NCBI GenBank assembly: GCA_014695255.1
Contig: JACJNX010000011.1
Coordinates: 1-64,000, forward strand
Source of the DNA: Cyanobacteria bacterium FACHB-63
GTDB lineage: Bacteria; Cyanobacteriota; Cyanobacteriia; Leptolyngbyales; Leptolyngbyaceae
Direction of reading: 5' to 3'
Length of the DNA stretch: 64,000 bases
Shown: positions 55,512 to 64,000 of the stretch, in pieces
How the letters are laid out: each line of letters starts with the position of its first letter
Numbering within the stretch: position 1 is the first letter of the stretch
Made by a program: the position numbers and the translations under genes
Notes under the pieces: model-generated
What the model was told of the DNA's origin: nothing
Databases searched by the model: none
Seen by the model: only the letters and a program-made list of their open reading frames with translations

Positions 55512-56903
55512 ATGGCATCTATGAAACCAATTCTACATTCCAAGACCCCTCGGTTTTTACAAAGAGGCCAGTGGATTCTCAATCCAGTTGGCTACATGCA
55601 GACTAACTTCGATCGCTACGGAGATATCTTTCAGGCTCCAATTCTCCCAAACAGCTCTGCCCCGCTGCTCTTCGTGAATGAGCCTAAGGCCATTCAGTAT
55701 ATGCTCACCCACGATACTGGGAAAGAATTGTCAGCGCCCGGTGAGTTGAACGAAGTGTTTGTGCCATTGCTCGGTCGGCAAAACGTCATTCTGCTCAGTG
55801 GAAAGCAGCATCGCAATCGGCGGCAACTGGTCATGCCTCCGCTTCATGGGGAACATCTCCATGCCTACGCCCAAATCATTGAGCAAATTACTCAAGATGT
55901 GATTGCCCAATGGTCGATCGCAGAAGTCTTAGATGTCCGGGCTGAGATGCAGAAAATCACCCTACGCGTGATTCTTCAGGTCGTGTTTGGATTGCACCAG
56001 GGCGAACGCTACCAACAGCTAGAGCGGCTGTTAAGTCTTCGCCTGAATATCACTGCTACACCCCTAGCAATTGCAATTCTGACTCTTTTCCCCTGGCTGC
56101 AAAAGGATCTAGGTGCTTGGAGTCTGGGAGCACGCATTCGCCAACTGGCAGAGGAAACCGATGCACTGCTGTTTGCCGAAATTGAGGATCGACGAGCCAA
56201 TCCCAGTGCTGATCGGATTGATATCTTGTCCTTGCTGCTAGCTGCCAAAGATGAAGAAGGCAATGGTCTGTCCAATCAAGACCTGCGCGATGAGCTGATG
56301 ACCCTACTGGTGGCAGGACATGAAACCACGGCGACCGCTTTAAGCTGGGCGATGTACTGGGTGCATTCGTTGCCACAGGTGAAGCAAACATTACTGGCAG
56401 AACTCGATACGCTGACGACTCCAGCCGACGTGGAGCAACTGCTGCGGTTGCCCTATCTGAGTGCAGTTTGCAATGAAACTTTGCGCATTCATCCGGTGGC
56501 GATGTTGACCTTTCCTCGCCGAGTTGAAATCCCTCTAGAACTGTGTGGTCATCAGCTAGCCCCAGGAGCCGTGTTGATGGGCTGTATTTATCTGCTTCAC
56601 CAGCGGCAAGATTTGTATCCACAGCCGCAACAGTTTCGACCTGAAAGATTTCTGGAAAGACAGTTTTCGCCTTACGAGTTCATGCCATTTGGGGGAGGAG
56701 TGCGGCGTTGTGTGGGGGCTGCCTTGGCACAATATGAGATGAAGATTGCTTTGGGCACGATTTTGAGTCGCGTAGAGTTAGTCCTGGACAATAAGAGTCC
56801 TGTGCAACCTGCTCGACGAGGACTCACCTTGGGTCAGGATGCCCCTATACAAGTCAAAAAAGTGGCACCACGTTCTCCCGCCCCAAAACCTCTAAGCGTC
56901 TAA
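55512..56903 (+). CDS. Cytochrome P450 (CYP110-like)
   Basis: A 463-residue soluble P450. The I-helix oxygen-activation motif is AGHETT (268-273), the K-helix is ETLR (322-325), PERF lies at about 377-380, and the heme-binding loop FGGGVRRCVGAA has the thiolate Cys400. The N-terminus LQRGQWILNPVGYMQTNFDRYGD and the overall length resemble the cyanobacterial CYP110 group, whose members hydroxylate fatty acids, alkanes or terpenes. ATG 55512 or 55521 may be used. It is adjacent to the glycosyltransferase gene. Confidence 0.93.
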   Translation: MASMKPILHSKTPRFLQRGQWILNPVGYMQTNFDRYGDIFQAPILPNSSAPLLFVNEPKAIQYMLTHDTGKELSAPGELNEVFVPLLGRQNVILLSGKQHRNRRQLVMPPLHGEHLHAYAQIIEQITQDVIAQWSIAEVLDVRAEMQKITLRVILQVVFGLHQGERYQQLERLLSLRLNITATPLAIAILTLFPWLQKDLGAWSLGARIRQLAEETDALLFAEIEDRRANPSADRIDILSLLLAAKDEEGNGLSNQDLRDELMTLLVAGHETTATALSWAMYWVHSLPQVKQTLLAELDTLTTPADVEQLLRLPYLSAVCNETLRIHPVAMLTFPRRVEIPLELCGHQLAPGAVLMGCIYLLHQRQDLYPQPQQFRPERFLERQFSPYEFMPFGGGVRRCVGAALAQYEMKIALGTILSRVELVLDNKSPVQPARRGLTLGQDAPIQVKKVAPRSPAPKPLSV

Positions 56904-57101
56904 AACTTCTGTGAATGAGCAAAGGAGTGGTGCAGGTATGCAAAGCCAAAACTCACAGGCGTTTTGGGCTTCTAGCCCACTTCTTTTCACCAAATACGCG
57001 CCACTCTGTATAGTTCTCGAATGTCCAACAACTCAATCTGCACAAACCTCGGATCAGCAAGCTCCGTTAGAATGAGGAATGCACAATTCTCTATTTGACT
57101 C

Positions 57102-58538
57102 ATGACCGTTCGCGTTCGCATTGCACCCAGTCCCACGGGGAATCTCCACATCGGAACGGCTAGAACTGCAGTGTTCAACTGGCTGTTTGCCCGTCACCAC
57201 GGCGGAAAATTTATCCTCCGCATCGAAGACACCGATCTAGAGCGATCGAAGCCCGAATTCACCCAAAACATTTTCGAGGGACTCACCTGGCTCGGCTTAA
57301 ACTGGGATGAAGAACCCGTTTATCAAACGGCTCGAATGAGTTTGTACCGCGAAAAGATCCAGGAACTCCTAGACAAAGGATTAGCCTATCGCGCCTACGA
57401 TACTCCCGAAGAACTCGACGCGATGCGAGAAGCGCAAAAAACCAAAAACGAAGCCCCTCGTTACGATAACCGCCATCGCAATCTCACACCCGAACAGGAA
57501 GCCGCCTACCTCGCTGAAGGTCGCAAACCTGTGATTCGATTCAAAATCGACGACGATCGAGAAATTTCCTGGACAGATCTCGTTCGCGGCACCGTCACCT
57601 GGAAAGGTCGCGACCTCGGTGGCGACATGGTGATTGCCCGCGCCGCAGAAGGCGAAGAAATCGGTCAACCCCTCTATAACTTTGTCGTCGTCATCGATGA
57701 CATTGACATGAACATCACCCACGTCATTCGCGGCGAAGATCACATCGGCAACACCCCGAAACAAATTCTCCTTTACGAAGCACTGGGCGCACCCTTACCC
57801 GAATTCGGACACACGCCGCTCATTCTGAACCAAGCAGGCGCAAAACTTTCTAAACGCGATGGAGTCACCTCGATTTCCGACTTTAAGCATATGGGGTATA
57901 CCGCAGAAGCGATCGCGAACTACATGACGCTTCTCGGCTGGTCGCCCCCCGAACCAATGACCGAAATCTTCTCGCTCACCGAAGCGGCTGAGAATTTCGG
58001 CTTCGATCGCGTCAACAAAGCCGGAGCCAAATTCGACTGGGATAAATTGAACTGGATTAACGGGCAGTACATTCACGCGATGCCTGTCGCCCAAGCCACT
58101 GATCTCTTAATTCCCGTTTGGAAATCGGCGGGCTATGTGCTGGATGAGAAGAACGATCGTGCATGGCTAGAACAAGTCAGCGCCCTCGTTGCCCCCAGCC
58201 TATCCCGCCTGAATGAAGCCGTAGATATGACGCGCTACCTGTTCCAACCGTTGGACTACACCGACGATGCCAAAGCTCATATGCAGCAAGAAGGCGCAAC
58301 CACGGCAATCAAAGCAATCCTAGAGGCAATGCCTTCACCCCTCACCGAGGCTGCCATTCAAGACCTGATCAAGCAAGTCGTGAAAGAGCAGAACCTTAAA
58401 AAAGGAGTCGTGATGAAATCGCTCCGAGCCGCTTTAACCGGAGCGCTTCAAGGTCCAGATCTTGTACAGTCTTGGCTACTGCTCAATCAGAAAGGACACG
58501 ATCGCGAGCGCTTCGAGCAAGCCTTATCGATCCGTTAG
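57102..58538 (+). CDS. gltX: Glutamyl-tRNA synthetase
   Basis: Class I aminoacyl-tRNA synthetase that charges tRNA-Glu, and in cyanobacteria often tRNA-Gln for later amidation; Glu-tRNA also feeds tetrapyrrole synthesis. The 478-residue protein has [16 protein letters not shown] (HIGH-type signature at 16-19), [22 protein letters not shown] and KLSKRDG (248-254). Length is normal and the start is supported by the conserved N-terminus [13 protein letters not shown]. Confidence 0.97.
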   Translation: MTVRVRIAPSPTGNLHIGTARTAVFNWLFARHHGGKFILRIEDTDLERSKPEFTQNIFEGLTWLGLNWDEEPVYQTARMSLYREKIQELLDKGLAYRAYDTPEELDAMREAQKTKNEAPRYDNRHRNLTPEQEAAYLAEGRKPVIRFKIDDDREISWTDLVRGTVTWKGRDLGGDMVIARAAEGEEIGQPLYNFVVVIDDIDMNITHVIRGEDHIGNTPKQILLYEALGAPLPEFGHTPLILNQAGAKLSKRDGVTSISDFKHMGYTAEAIANYMTLLGWSPPEPMTEIFSLTEAAENFGFDRVNKAGAKFDWDKLNWINGQYIHAMPVAQATDLLIPVWKSAGYVLDEKNDRAWLEQVSALVAPSLSRLNEAVDMTRYLFQPLDYTDDAKAHMQQEGATTAIKAILEAMPSPLTEAAIQDLIKQVVKEQNLKKGVVMKSLRAALTGALQGPDLVQSWLLLNQKGHDRERFEQALSIR

Positions 58539-58611
58539 GGAGTAGGGGATAGGGAGTCAACAAAAGATGCTCATTCCCAAAAATTGTTCCTTCCCATCCC
58601 CACTTCCCACC
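58537..58611. repeat. G-rich/C-rich inverted repeat between gltX and ftsH
   Basis: A G-rich arm (58537-58557, AGGGAGTAGGGGATAGGGAG) is matched by a C-rich arm (58589-58611, TTCCCATCCCCACTTCCC) about 30 bp away. They could fold into an imperfect hairpin after the gltX stop. Similar GGGGAGTGGGGAG-type spacers are familiar in cyanobacterial intergenic DNA. Confidence 0.55.
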
Positions 58612-58800
58612 TCAATTGCTGTAATTCTCAGAATTAAGTTACATTTAGTTAAGATTCCTCTCATTAATCCCTTGGTAGAGAATCCGTAAAAGTACCTGTG
58701 CCTCATTCAGCTTCAAGCTTGAGCGAAATTGCACAGTACAGTCCCAAGACAATAACGATCGATCTTTACCGTTGTAGCCGTATCGCGAGGTTGCTAGTTT

Positions 58801-60687
58801 ATGAAATCTTCTTGGAGAACCATCCTGCTTTGGGCAATTCCCGCGCTTGTCGTCGGGTTTTTCCTCTGGCAAGGATCAATCGCTCCAACCGCACCCAATA
58901 CCAGCAGAAACACTGCCAGCACCCGTATGACCTATGGGCGGTTCTTGGAGTATTTGGACGCAAATCGAATTAATAGCGTTGATTTATATGATGGAGGTCG
59001 AACGGCGATCGTAGAAGCGGTTGATCCAGATTTGGATAATCGGCTACAACGCTTAAGAGTCGATCTCCCCGGCAACACCCCTGAATTAGTGACCCGTCTC
59101 CGTAATTCTGGTGTCAACCTAGACTCCCATCCAATTCGCAACGATGGCGCAGTTTGGGGTTTACTCGGAAACTTAGTTTTCCCGATTCTCTTGCTGGGTG
59201 GACTCTTCTTCTTGTTCCGTCGATCGGGCAATGTCCCTGGCGGCCCCGGTCAAGCGATGAACTTCGGCAAGTCCCGCGCTCGCTTCCAAATGGAAGCCAA
59301 AACGGGTGTGATGTTCGATGATGTCGCAGGCATCGAAGAAGCCAAAGAAGAACTGCAAGAAGTCGTCACCTTCCTGAAAAAGCCAGAACGCTTTACCGCA
59401 GTCGGCGCGAGAATCCCCAAAGGCGTTCTGCTCGTCGGTCCTCCGGGCACGGGTAAAACCCTGCTTGCAAAAGCGATCGCAGGTGAAGCAGGCGTTCCCT
59501 TCTTCTCAATCTCCGGTTCCGAGTTCGTCGAAATGTTCGTCGGTGTGGGGGCATCCCGCGTCCGCGACCTGTTCAAAAAAGCGAAAGAAAACGCCCCTTG
59601 TATCATCTTTATCGATGAAATTGACGCAGTCGGACGGCAACGGGGAGCCGGAATCGGTGGCGGAAACGATGAACGCGAACAAACCCTAAACCAACTCCTC
59701 ACCGAGATGGACGGGTTTGAAGGCAACACTGGAATCATTATCATCGCGGCAACTAACCGCCCTGATGTCCTCGATTCCGCACTGCTTCGCCCCGGACGCT
59801 TCGATCGTCAAGTCAGTGTTGATGTCCCCGACATCAAAGGCCGTTTCGAAGTCCTCAACGTCCACGCCCGCAACAAAAAAATTGCCCCTGAAGTTTCCCT
59901 AGAAGCGATCGCTCGTCGTACCCCTGGTTTCTCTGGTGCAGACTTAGCAAACTTGCTGAACGAAGCGGCAATTCTCACCGCCCGCCGCCGCAAAGATGCC
60001 ATCACCATGCTTGAAATTGATGATGCAGTCGATCGCGTCGTGGCTGGTATGGAAGGCACCCCGCTCACCGACAGCAAGAGCAAGCGCTTGATTGCCTATC
60101 ACGAAATCGGACACGCGATCGTTGGAACACTGGTGAAAGAACATGATCCAGTTCAGAAGGTCACTCTTGTTCCACGCGGTCAAGCACGCGGTCTTACCTG
60201 GTTTATGCCGAGTGAAGATCAAGGACTGATTTCGCGCTCACAGATCCTCGCCCGTATCAAGGGTGCATTGGGCGGACGCGCAGCAGAAGAAGTCATCTTC
60301 GGAGATGCTGAAGTGACGACGGGTGCAGGCGGTGACATTCAACAAGTCACCGGCATGGCACGTCAGATGGTCACTCGCTTTGGAATGTCGGATTTAGGTC
60401 CGCTCTCCCTCGAAAGCCAACAAGGTGAAGTCTTCTTAGGTGGCGGTTGGATGACTCGCTCTGAGTATTCCGAAGAGATTGCAGCCCGGATTGATGCTCA
60501 AGTCCGCTCGATCGTCGAACACTGTTTAGACGACACTCGCCGCATCATTCGCGAAAACCGCGAAGTGATTGATCGTTTAGTCGATCTTCTAGTGGATAAG
60601 GAAACGATCGACGGCGACGAGTTCCGCCAAATCGTTGCAGAATACACCGCCGTTCCTGAAAAAGAACGCTATGTACCGCAACTGTAA
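58801..60687 (+). CDS. ftsH: ATP-dependent zinc metalloprotease FtsH
   Basis: A membrane AAA+ protease that degrades damaged membrane proteins; cyanobacterial paralogues remove photodamaged D1. The 628-residue protein has two membrane helices (about 8-25 and 120-140) around a lumenal or periplasmic domain. Walker A is GPPGTGKT (213-220) and Walker B is IIFIDEID (268-275). The second region of homology includes [19 protein letters not shown], and the zinc motif is HEIGH (434-438). The usual motif is HEAGH; the Ile variant keeps all ligands and catalytic Glu. A terminator follows. Confidence 0.97.
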   Translation: MKSSWRTILLWAIPALVVGFFLWQGSIAPTAPNTSRNTASTRMTYGRFLEYLDANRINSVDLYDGGRTAIVEAVDPDLDNRLQRLRVDLPGNTPELVTRLRNSGVNLDSHPIRNDGAVWGLLGNLVFPILLLGGLFFLFRRSGNVPGGPGQAMNFGKSRARFQMEAKTGVMFDDVAGIEEAKEELQEVVTFLKKPERFTAVGARIPKGVLLVGPPGTGKTLLAKAIAGEAGVPFFSISGSEFVEMFVGVGASRVRDLFKKAKENAPCIIFIDEIDAVGRQRGAGIGGGNDEREQTLNQLLTEMDGFEGNTGIIIIAATNRPDVLDSALLRPGRFDRQVSVDVPDIKGRFEVLNVHARNKKIAPEVSLEAIARRTPGFSGADLANLLNEAAILTARRRKDAITMLEIDDAVDRVVAGMEGTPLTDSKSKRLIAYHEIGHAIVGTLVKEHDPVQKVTLVPRGQARGLTWFMPSEDQGLISRSQILARIKGALGGRAAEEVIFGDAEVTTGAGGDIQQVTGMARQMVTRFGMSDLGPLSLESQQGEVFLGGGWMTRSEYSEEIAARIDAQVRSIVEHCLDDTRRIIRENREVIDRLVDLLVDKETIDGDEFRQIVAEYTAVPEKERYVPQL

Positions 60688-60709
60688 TTCTGAAAGATAG
60701 ATAACTGCG

Positions 60710-60740
60710 ATCGGGGTGGTGAAAACTGCCCCGATTTTTT
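60710..60740 (+). terminator. Rho-independent terminator of ftsH
   Basis: ATCGGGG (60710-60716) pairs with CCCCGAT (60729-60735) around a 12-nt loop and is followed by a run of T residues. It lies 22 bp after the ftsH stop. Confidence 0.9.
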
Positions 60741-60803
60741 GTGAATTCAATTTGCTAAAGAGCAGAAGGGCAATCGCTGCCTCTAAATCTATATCATTTT
60801 TAT

Positions 60804-60848
60804 CACTTGAGACTCGAAATAAGTCTAATATCAAGACCAGAATGAGAA
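60804..60848. repeat. Dispersed 45-bp repeat with three half-sites at 12-bp spacing
   Basis: AGAC at 60810, AGTC at 60822 and AGAC at 60834 are exactly 12 bp apart. The element aligns without gaps to the reverse complement of 44364-44408 (31 of 45 identical). It shares TGAGACTCGAAAT with 50166-50178. Confidence 0.7.
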
Positions 60849-60991
60849 AGAGAATTCACATCAGTTGTAACTGTTGAGCTTACCCTGTGCCAACAGCTAG
60901 AGGATGTGATCGCACGATCGACCAGTGAGTGGATGAACGGGATCTTAGGCAGAATAGTACAAGCTTTCTTCGAGAAGAAATACGGAAATTT

Positions 60992-61225
60992 TCAGTCTAA
61001 TGCCTCTGTCGAGGGGTAATATACCGAATATGAGTCGGTCTAACGTTCCAAATCTCAGTATTAGACAGAAAGAGCCGGTCTAATGTCCTAATTTCGGATG
61101 TTACACCGACTTTGAGCAGCCTAAATCGCCCTGACAAAATGTTATACCGACCATTTTCGGTCTAATGTCCCCATCTAGGTGATTAGACCGAAAGAGTCAG
61201 TCTAAACAATTGTTAGGCAGAGTTG
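60992..61225. repeat. Degenerate tandem array of about 41-bp units (GTCTAA...TTAGACCGA)
   Basis: GTCTAA or GCCTAA recurs at 60995, 61038, 61078, 61119, 61160 and 61200, spacings of 43, 40, 41, 41 and 40 bp. Units have the form CGGTCTAATGTCC, then a variable stretch, then TTA-ACCGA and GAG, so each contains an inverted CGGTCTAA/TTAGACCG pair. Units differ at many positions, and there is no open frame across them. Confidence 0.8.
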
Positions 61226-61272
61226 CTGGATTTTGTGATTAGACAAGTGTTTTTTAGCTAAACATTCCAAGT

Positions 61273-61746
61273 ATGCAAATCCGAAAGCTTGCTCATCAAG
61301 AAATCGATATAGCCATTGAATTTATTCAAGCAATGCTCGATACAATGGCATCCCTTGGCGGTCATGCTTTACAAGATCCGCATTCTATTTCAAATTGGCT
61401 TCGAAAGCCTATCCAATCGCAGATTGATTCCCCTGATCATCTTTTTCTTATTGCAGAACTGGATATCTCATCCAATCAACTGATTGGCATTCTCGAAGCT
61501 AGTATCATTGAGCTAAGTTCCGTATTTCTGCCAAAATCATCTCTGCATATCCATGCAATTTATGTCGCTCCTCAGTATCGCCGATCTGGAGTTGCGAGAT
61601 CGCTTATGGAAGCAGCATTCAAATGGGGACGGGACAAAGGTTGCATGGAAGCTGATCTTAATGTTTTGCGAGATTCGCCAGCAAAATTGCTTTATGAAAG
61701 TTTGGGATTTGAAGACTTTCAGATCGAGATGCGACGAAAACTATAA
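61273..61746 (+). CDS. GNAT family N-acetyltransferase
   Basis: A 157-residue acyl-CoA-dependent acetyltransferase. Motif A is IHAIYVAPQYRRSGVARSLMEAAFKWGRDKG, with the Q/R-x-x-G-x-G/A pyrophosphate loop (QYRRSGVA). Motif B follows as ADLNVLRDSPAKLLYESLGFE. Acceptor is unknown. It lies between the tandem array and an attC-like site, so it may be an integron-type gene cassette; GNAT genes are frequent cassette cargo. Confidence 0.9.
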   Translation: MQIRKLAHQEIDIAIEFIQAMLDTMASLGGHALQDPHSISNWLRKPIQSQIDSPDHLFLIAELDISSNQLIGILEASIIELSSVFLPKSSLHIHAIYVAPQYRRSGVARSLMEAAFKWGRDKGCMEADLNVLRDSPAKLLYESLGFEDFQIEMRRKL

Positions 61747-61807
61747 AATTACTGGAAGTACAATAGCTTGAGATTCTCATTTAACCCTGTGGTCAGCACA
61801 AATTCCT

Positions 61808-61897
61808 GTCTAACAATCCGCTTGCACACCGACCATATGGAATATGTTGGTTGAGCCAGAAAGGTTACTGGTGGCGGGTGAAGCGGGAACGTTAGAT
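61808..61897. other. attC-like recombination site
   Basis: A 90-bp site framed by GTCTAAC (61808-61814, RYYYAAC consensus) and GTTAGAT (61891-61897, GTTRRRY consensus). These are near-complementary to each other. Inside them CCGCTT (61818-61823) pairs with AAGCGG (61881-61886), with matching CAC and GTG next to it. This R/L box order is the hallmark of integron cassette attC sites. It lies just after the GNAT gene. No integrase is in the window. Confidence 0.6.
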
Positions 61898-61940
61898 TGC
61901 TAAATTGCAACGATATGCAGAGTTACTGAAATGCAAGGGT

Positions 61941-62570
61941 ATGGCAAGAACAGTTAGCAAACGATCTCCAAGTTTCGTAGTGGCGATCAGTGGACCGTCT
62001 GGAGCAGGAAAAACTTCTCTGGTGCAGAAAGTCACCTGCTTGTTAGAGGATGCTGTCTCTTTCTACTTCGATGACTATGTCTGTGTATCAAAGTATCCTT
62101 TAGACTTCTCTCAATGGATTAGAGAGGGGGCTGATCCTAATCAGTGGGAAACCCCACAACTCCTCGAAGATTTGCAAGCATTACGGCATGGAAAGTCCAT
62201 TTCTTTGCCCGAGAATCAAGGAATAATTAAATCAGCTAGCTTCATTGTGATGGAGGAGCCGTTTGGTAGAGAACGCGCCCAGATGAGCGAACTAATTGAT
62301 TTTGTAGCGTGTATCAACCTTCCGCTAGAAGTTGCCTTGGCACGTCGATTGCTGCGAGACATTGAACAGTGTGTCACTGAGAAAAAGCAAGATATCCTGG
62401 CAGACTATCTCAAAGAATATCTGACAGAATATCTCAATGGTGGCACCCGAGAACTGTATTTTGAGGTAAGTACAAGAGTTTTGCAGAATTGTGATTTAAT
62501 TCTAAATGGGGTCAACTCTTTAGATGAATTAGCGAATGAGATAGTGACTGCGATCAAAACAAGGAGGTAG
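61941..62570 (+). CDS. Uridine-kinase-like P-loop NTPase
   Basis: A 209-residue P-loop protein with Walker A ISGPSGAGKTSLV. FYFDDYVC follows (the acidic pair typical of uridine/pantothenate-kinase-like folds), then FIVMEEPFGRERAQM (Walker B-like) and LARRLLRDIEQC (lid Arg region). It would phosphorylate a small metabolite, but the substrate is not predictable. The ATG at 61941 is chosen over an in-frame TTG at 61905, which lies in attC-flanking DNA. It lies between two attC-like sites. Confidence 0.8.
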   Translation: MARTVSKRSPSFVVAISGPSGAGKTSLVQKVTCLLEDAVSFYFDDYVCVSKYPLDFSQWIREGADPNQWETPQLLEDLQALRHGKSISLPENQGIIKSASFIVMEEPFGRERAQMSELIDFVACINLPLEVALARRLLRDIEQCVTEKKQDILADYLKEYLTEYLNGGTRELYFEVSTRVLQNCDLILNGVNSLDELANEIVTAIKTRR

Positions 62571-62636
62571 GTTGCCTAATAAGGATCTGGAATCTAACCG
62601 CCTTTGTCAGCTGCGATAAATAGAGGTGGTTGTCGC

Positions 62637-62722
62637 ACCTAACACTTCGTTGCAACGGGTGGTATCAAGATCCTAGCTGTGTCTCAAAGATTACTAGCCA
62701 CCGTTGAGCTTCACCGTTAACT
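62637..62722. other. Second attC-like site (weaker)
   Basis: An 86-bp site beginning ACCTAAC (RYYYAAC) at 62637-62643 and ending GTTAACT at 62716-62722, which breaks GTTRRRY at one position. Internally CAACGGGTGG (62653-62662) pairs with CCACCGTTG (62698-62706) with one bulge. It lies just after the P-loop kinase gene, the expected place for a cassette end. Confidence 0.45.
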
Positions 62723-62753
62723 GCTGTAACTGCGTGGCAAACCAGGGTACCGT

Positions 62754-63980
62754 ATGTACGCACGAATTGCGAGGATTTGGCAAAGCCCAAACAGGTGGAT
62801 TCTACTCCTAGCCGCGACCGTTACTGTTGGTATGATTGGTGCAGCTGCTACTTTCCTTGTCAAATATCACCGATCAGCCACTCCGCAAATTCCATCAGCG
62901 TTCTATACGCCACCCCAACCGCTTCCACCGGGTCAGCCAGGAAGCATTATTCGTAAAGAAACGGTGCCTAGCAACCTGCCTGAAGGGGCACAAGCCTGGC
63001 GAGTGATGTATCGATCGACTGATCTTGAAGGAAACCCCATTGCGGTGACTGGCACCATTGTTGCCCCAAATGGAACGAGTGTTAAGCCCCGAAACATCAT
63101 CGCCTGGGCACACGGTACGACTGGCATTCGACCAGAATGCGGTGTTAGTCACACTTCAGATCCTTACCAACAAACCCCAGTCATTGAACGAATGCTCGCG
63201 CAAGGATTTGTTATCGCCATTACAGATTATCCAGGATTAGGAACTCCTGGTGTTCATCCCTATATGGTTGGGCAAGTCGCAGCGCATAGTGTGCTGGATT
63301 CGGTACGGGCATCTCGCCAAATTGTTGAGGTGAGCGCGGGAAATAAATTTGTGGTGTGGGGAGCGTCCCAAGGTGGCAATAGCGCGCTTTGGACTGCTCA
63401 ACTAGCTCAAACCTATGCTCCTGAGCTAAAACTGTCGGGGGTGGCTGCATCTGCTCCAGCGACTAATCTACGCAAGATTGCAGAGTTTAATTTGGACAAG
63501 CCAGCAGGGGGAATTTTCTTGGGATATGTCTTTGCAGCATGGGCTGCAGTTTATCCAGGGGCTGATCTGAATGCGATTATCAAACCGGATGAGCGTGCCA
63601 ATTTCGATCGAATGATCAAACCGTGCTTTACAGCCCCAGCAGGATTCCTTCCCATCATCAAGACCTTACGGACACCCGCGCAATACCTGAGTGTGGATAT
63701 TCTCAAGACCGAACCCTGGAATACCCTGTTCGAGAAAAATACCCCCAACGGTCGAATTGAAGTTCCTATTGTGATCGCTCATGGAACCGCCGACTCGCTC
63801 ATTCCTGTAGAGTTAAGCGAAGCCGAGGCTGCCCGTCGCTGCAAGGCGGGCGAGGATGTACAGTTTGCTCGTTATCCGGGTTCAACGCATGATGCTCGTG
63901 AAGACACTGCGGTATATATTCTCGGCTGGGTGGTAGATCGTTTTGCCGGACGATCTACACCTTCAAACTGCCCGAACTAA
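62754..63980 (+). CDS. Membrane-anchored or secreted lipase-like alpha/beta hydrolase
   Basis: A 408-residue protein. An N-terminal hydrophobic helix (about 16-36) serves as signal or anchor, followed by a Pro-rich linker (PPQPLPPGQPG). The hydrolase domain has the oxyanion-type AWAHGTTG, the nucleophile elbow VVWGASQGGNSALW (GxSxG-like, Ser in GASQGG), the acid in IAHGTADSLIPV, and the His in YPGSTHDARED. It resembles the secretory lipase group (LIP family). Two attC-like sites precede it, and the window ends 20 bp after its stop. Confidence 0.88.
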   Translation: MYARIARIWQSPNRWILLLAATVTVGMIGAAATFLVKYHRSATPQIPSAFYTPPQPLPPGQPGSIIRKETVPSNLPEGAQAWRVMYRSTDLEGNPIAVTGTIVAPNGTSVKPRNIIAWAHGTTGIRPECGVSHTSDPYQQTPVIERMLAQGFVIAITDYPGLGTPGVHPYMVGQVAAHSVLDSVRASRQIVEVSAGNKFVVWGASQGGNSALWTAQLAQTYAPELKLSGVAASAPATNLRKIAEFNLDKPAGGIFLGYVFAAWAAVYPGADLNAIIKPDERANFDRMIKPCFTAPAGFLPIIKTLRTPAQYLSVDILKTEPWNTLFEKNTPNGRIEVPIVIAHGTADSLIPVELSEAEAARRCKAGEDVQFARYPGSTHDAREDTAVYILGWVVDRFAGRSTPSNCPN

Positions 63981-64000
63981 TTGGTATGGCAGCTAACAAC

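Larger units (their letters stand above)
60688..61272. other. Repeat-rich intergenic region
   Basis: About 585 bp without a gene: the ftsH terminator, the 45-bp dispersed repeat at 60804-60848, and a tandem array at 60992-61225. The GNAT gene begins just beyond. Confidence 0.7.

Noticed and set aside
56966-56978. GGGCT-TCT-AGCCC hairpin after the P450 gene as a terminator
   Set aside because: The stem is only 5 bp and the T tract is broken, so it is too weak to annotate.
60992-61225. Possible CRISPR array
   Set aside because: The repeated part is only about 8 bp and degenerate, spacing is 40-43 bp with conserved rather than unique intervals, and there are no cas genes.
1-64000. Insertion sequences, phage or integrase genes
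   Set aside because: No transposase, integrase, recombinase or structural phage motif was found in the translated frames.

Overview
The window is chromosomal DNA from a cyanobacterium, probably filamentous or Leptolyngbya-like. Supporting genes are ndhL (the cyanobacterial NDH-1 subunit), a photosystem II S4-domain protein, the clock kinase SasA, a KaiB-fold protein next to cofH, an ABC1-family kinase, TIGR03492-type LpxB-related and TrmFO proteins, and several Uma2 and DUF families that are very common in cyanobacteria. The cyanobacterial HIP1 octamer (GCGATCGC) and its GATCGC/CGATCG variants recur throughout. I see no transposase, integrase, phage, plasmid or CRISPR-cas gene.

Region by region. 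1-5.3 kb: an intron-less tRNA-Leu(UAA), an ndhL-DUF3007-trpA cluster, a decayed VapBC-type toxin-antitoxin locus, and an lpxB-related/trmFO pair. 5.3-12.7 kb: a membrane protein with a voltage-sensor-like core, a Uma2 nuclease, an endonuclease III homologue, a DUF3352 protein, cofH overlapping a KaiB-domain gene, and a FetB-type permease. 12.8-21.5 kb: a DegT aminotransferase, an ABC1/UbiB kinase, an S2P-like protease, a CPA2 antiporter and sasA. 21.5-25.9 kb: a roughly 1-kb AT-rich gap, a small cyanobacterial regulator-like protein, tldD and an SGNH hydrolase. 26.1-31.8 kb: a signalling block with a LuxR-type regulator, a lone receiver, an HdeD-like membrane protein, a transporter fused to a histidine kinase, and a metallo-hydrolase. 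32-44.3 kb: mostly housekeeping metabolism (ppa, ilvA, S4 protein, quinone reductase, aldehyde dehydrogenase), a Uma2 pseudogene, and a 983-aa hybrid kinase with its partner receiver. 44.4-51.6 kb: a 1599-residue multi-PAS hybrid kinase, a small secreted protein, and a repeat-rich spacer leading into a decayed TPR/CHAT gene. 51.8-60.7 kb: a short-form topA, a glycosyltransferase, a P450, gltX and ftsH. 60.7-64 kb: an accessory tract with a tandem repeat array and two attC-like sites framing a GNAT gene and a P-loop kinase gene, followed by a secreted-type lipase.

The most notable non-coding signals lie in the right half. Three intergenic sites (44.4, 50.2 and 60.8 kb) carry three AGAC/AGTC/GGTC tetramers spaced exactly 12 bp apart. 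A fourth, weaker site lies at 42.7 kb. A degenerate array of about 41-bp units built on GTCTAA/TTAGAC lies at 61.0-61.2 kb. Near-perfect palindromes lie at 50.39-50.49 kb. The attC-like pair suggests integron-type cassettes without an integrase. Several genes are visibly broken: an antitoxin with a one-base frameshift, a Uma2 gene with a single Trp-to-stop change, and a CHAT gene with a nonsense codon, a frameshift and missing ends.

Function and start-site calls rest on reading motifs and recalled family features. No database search was run.
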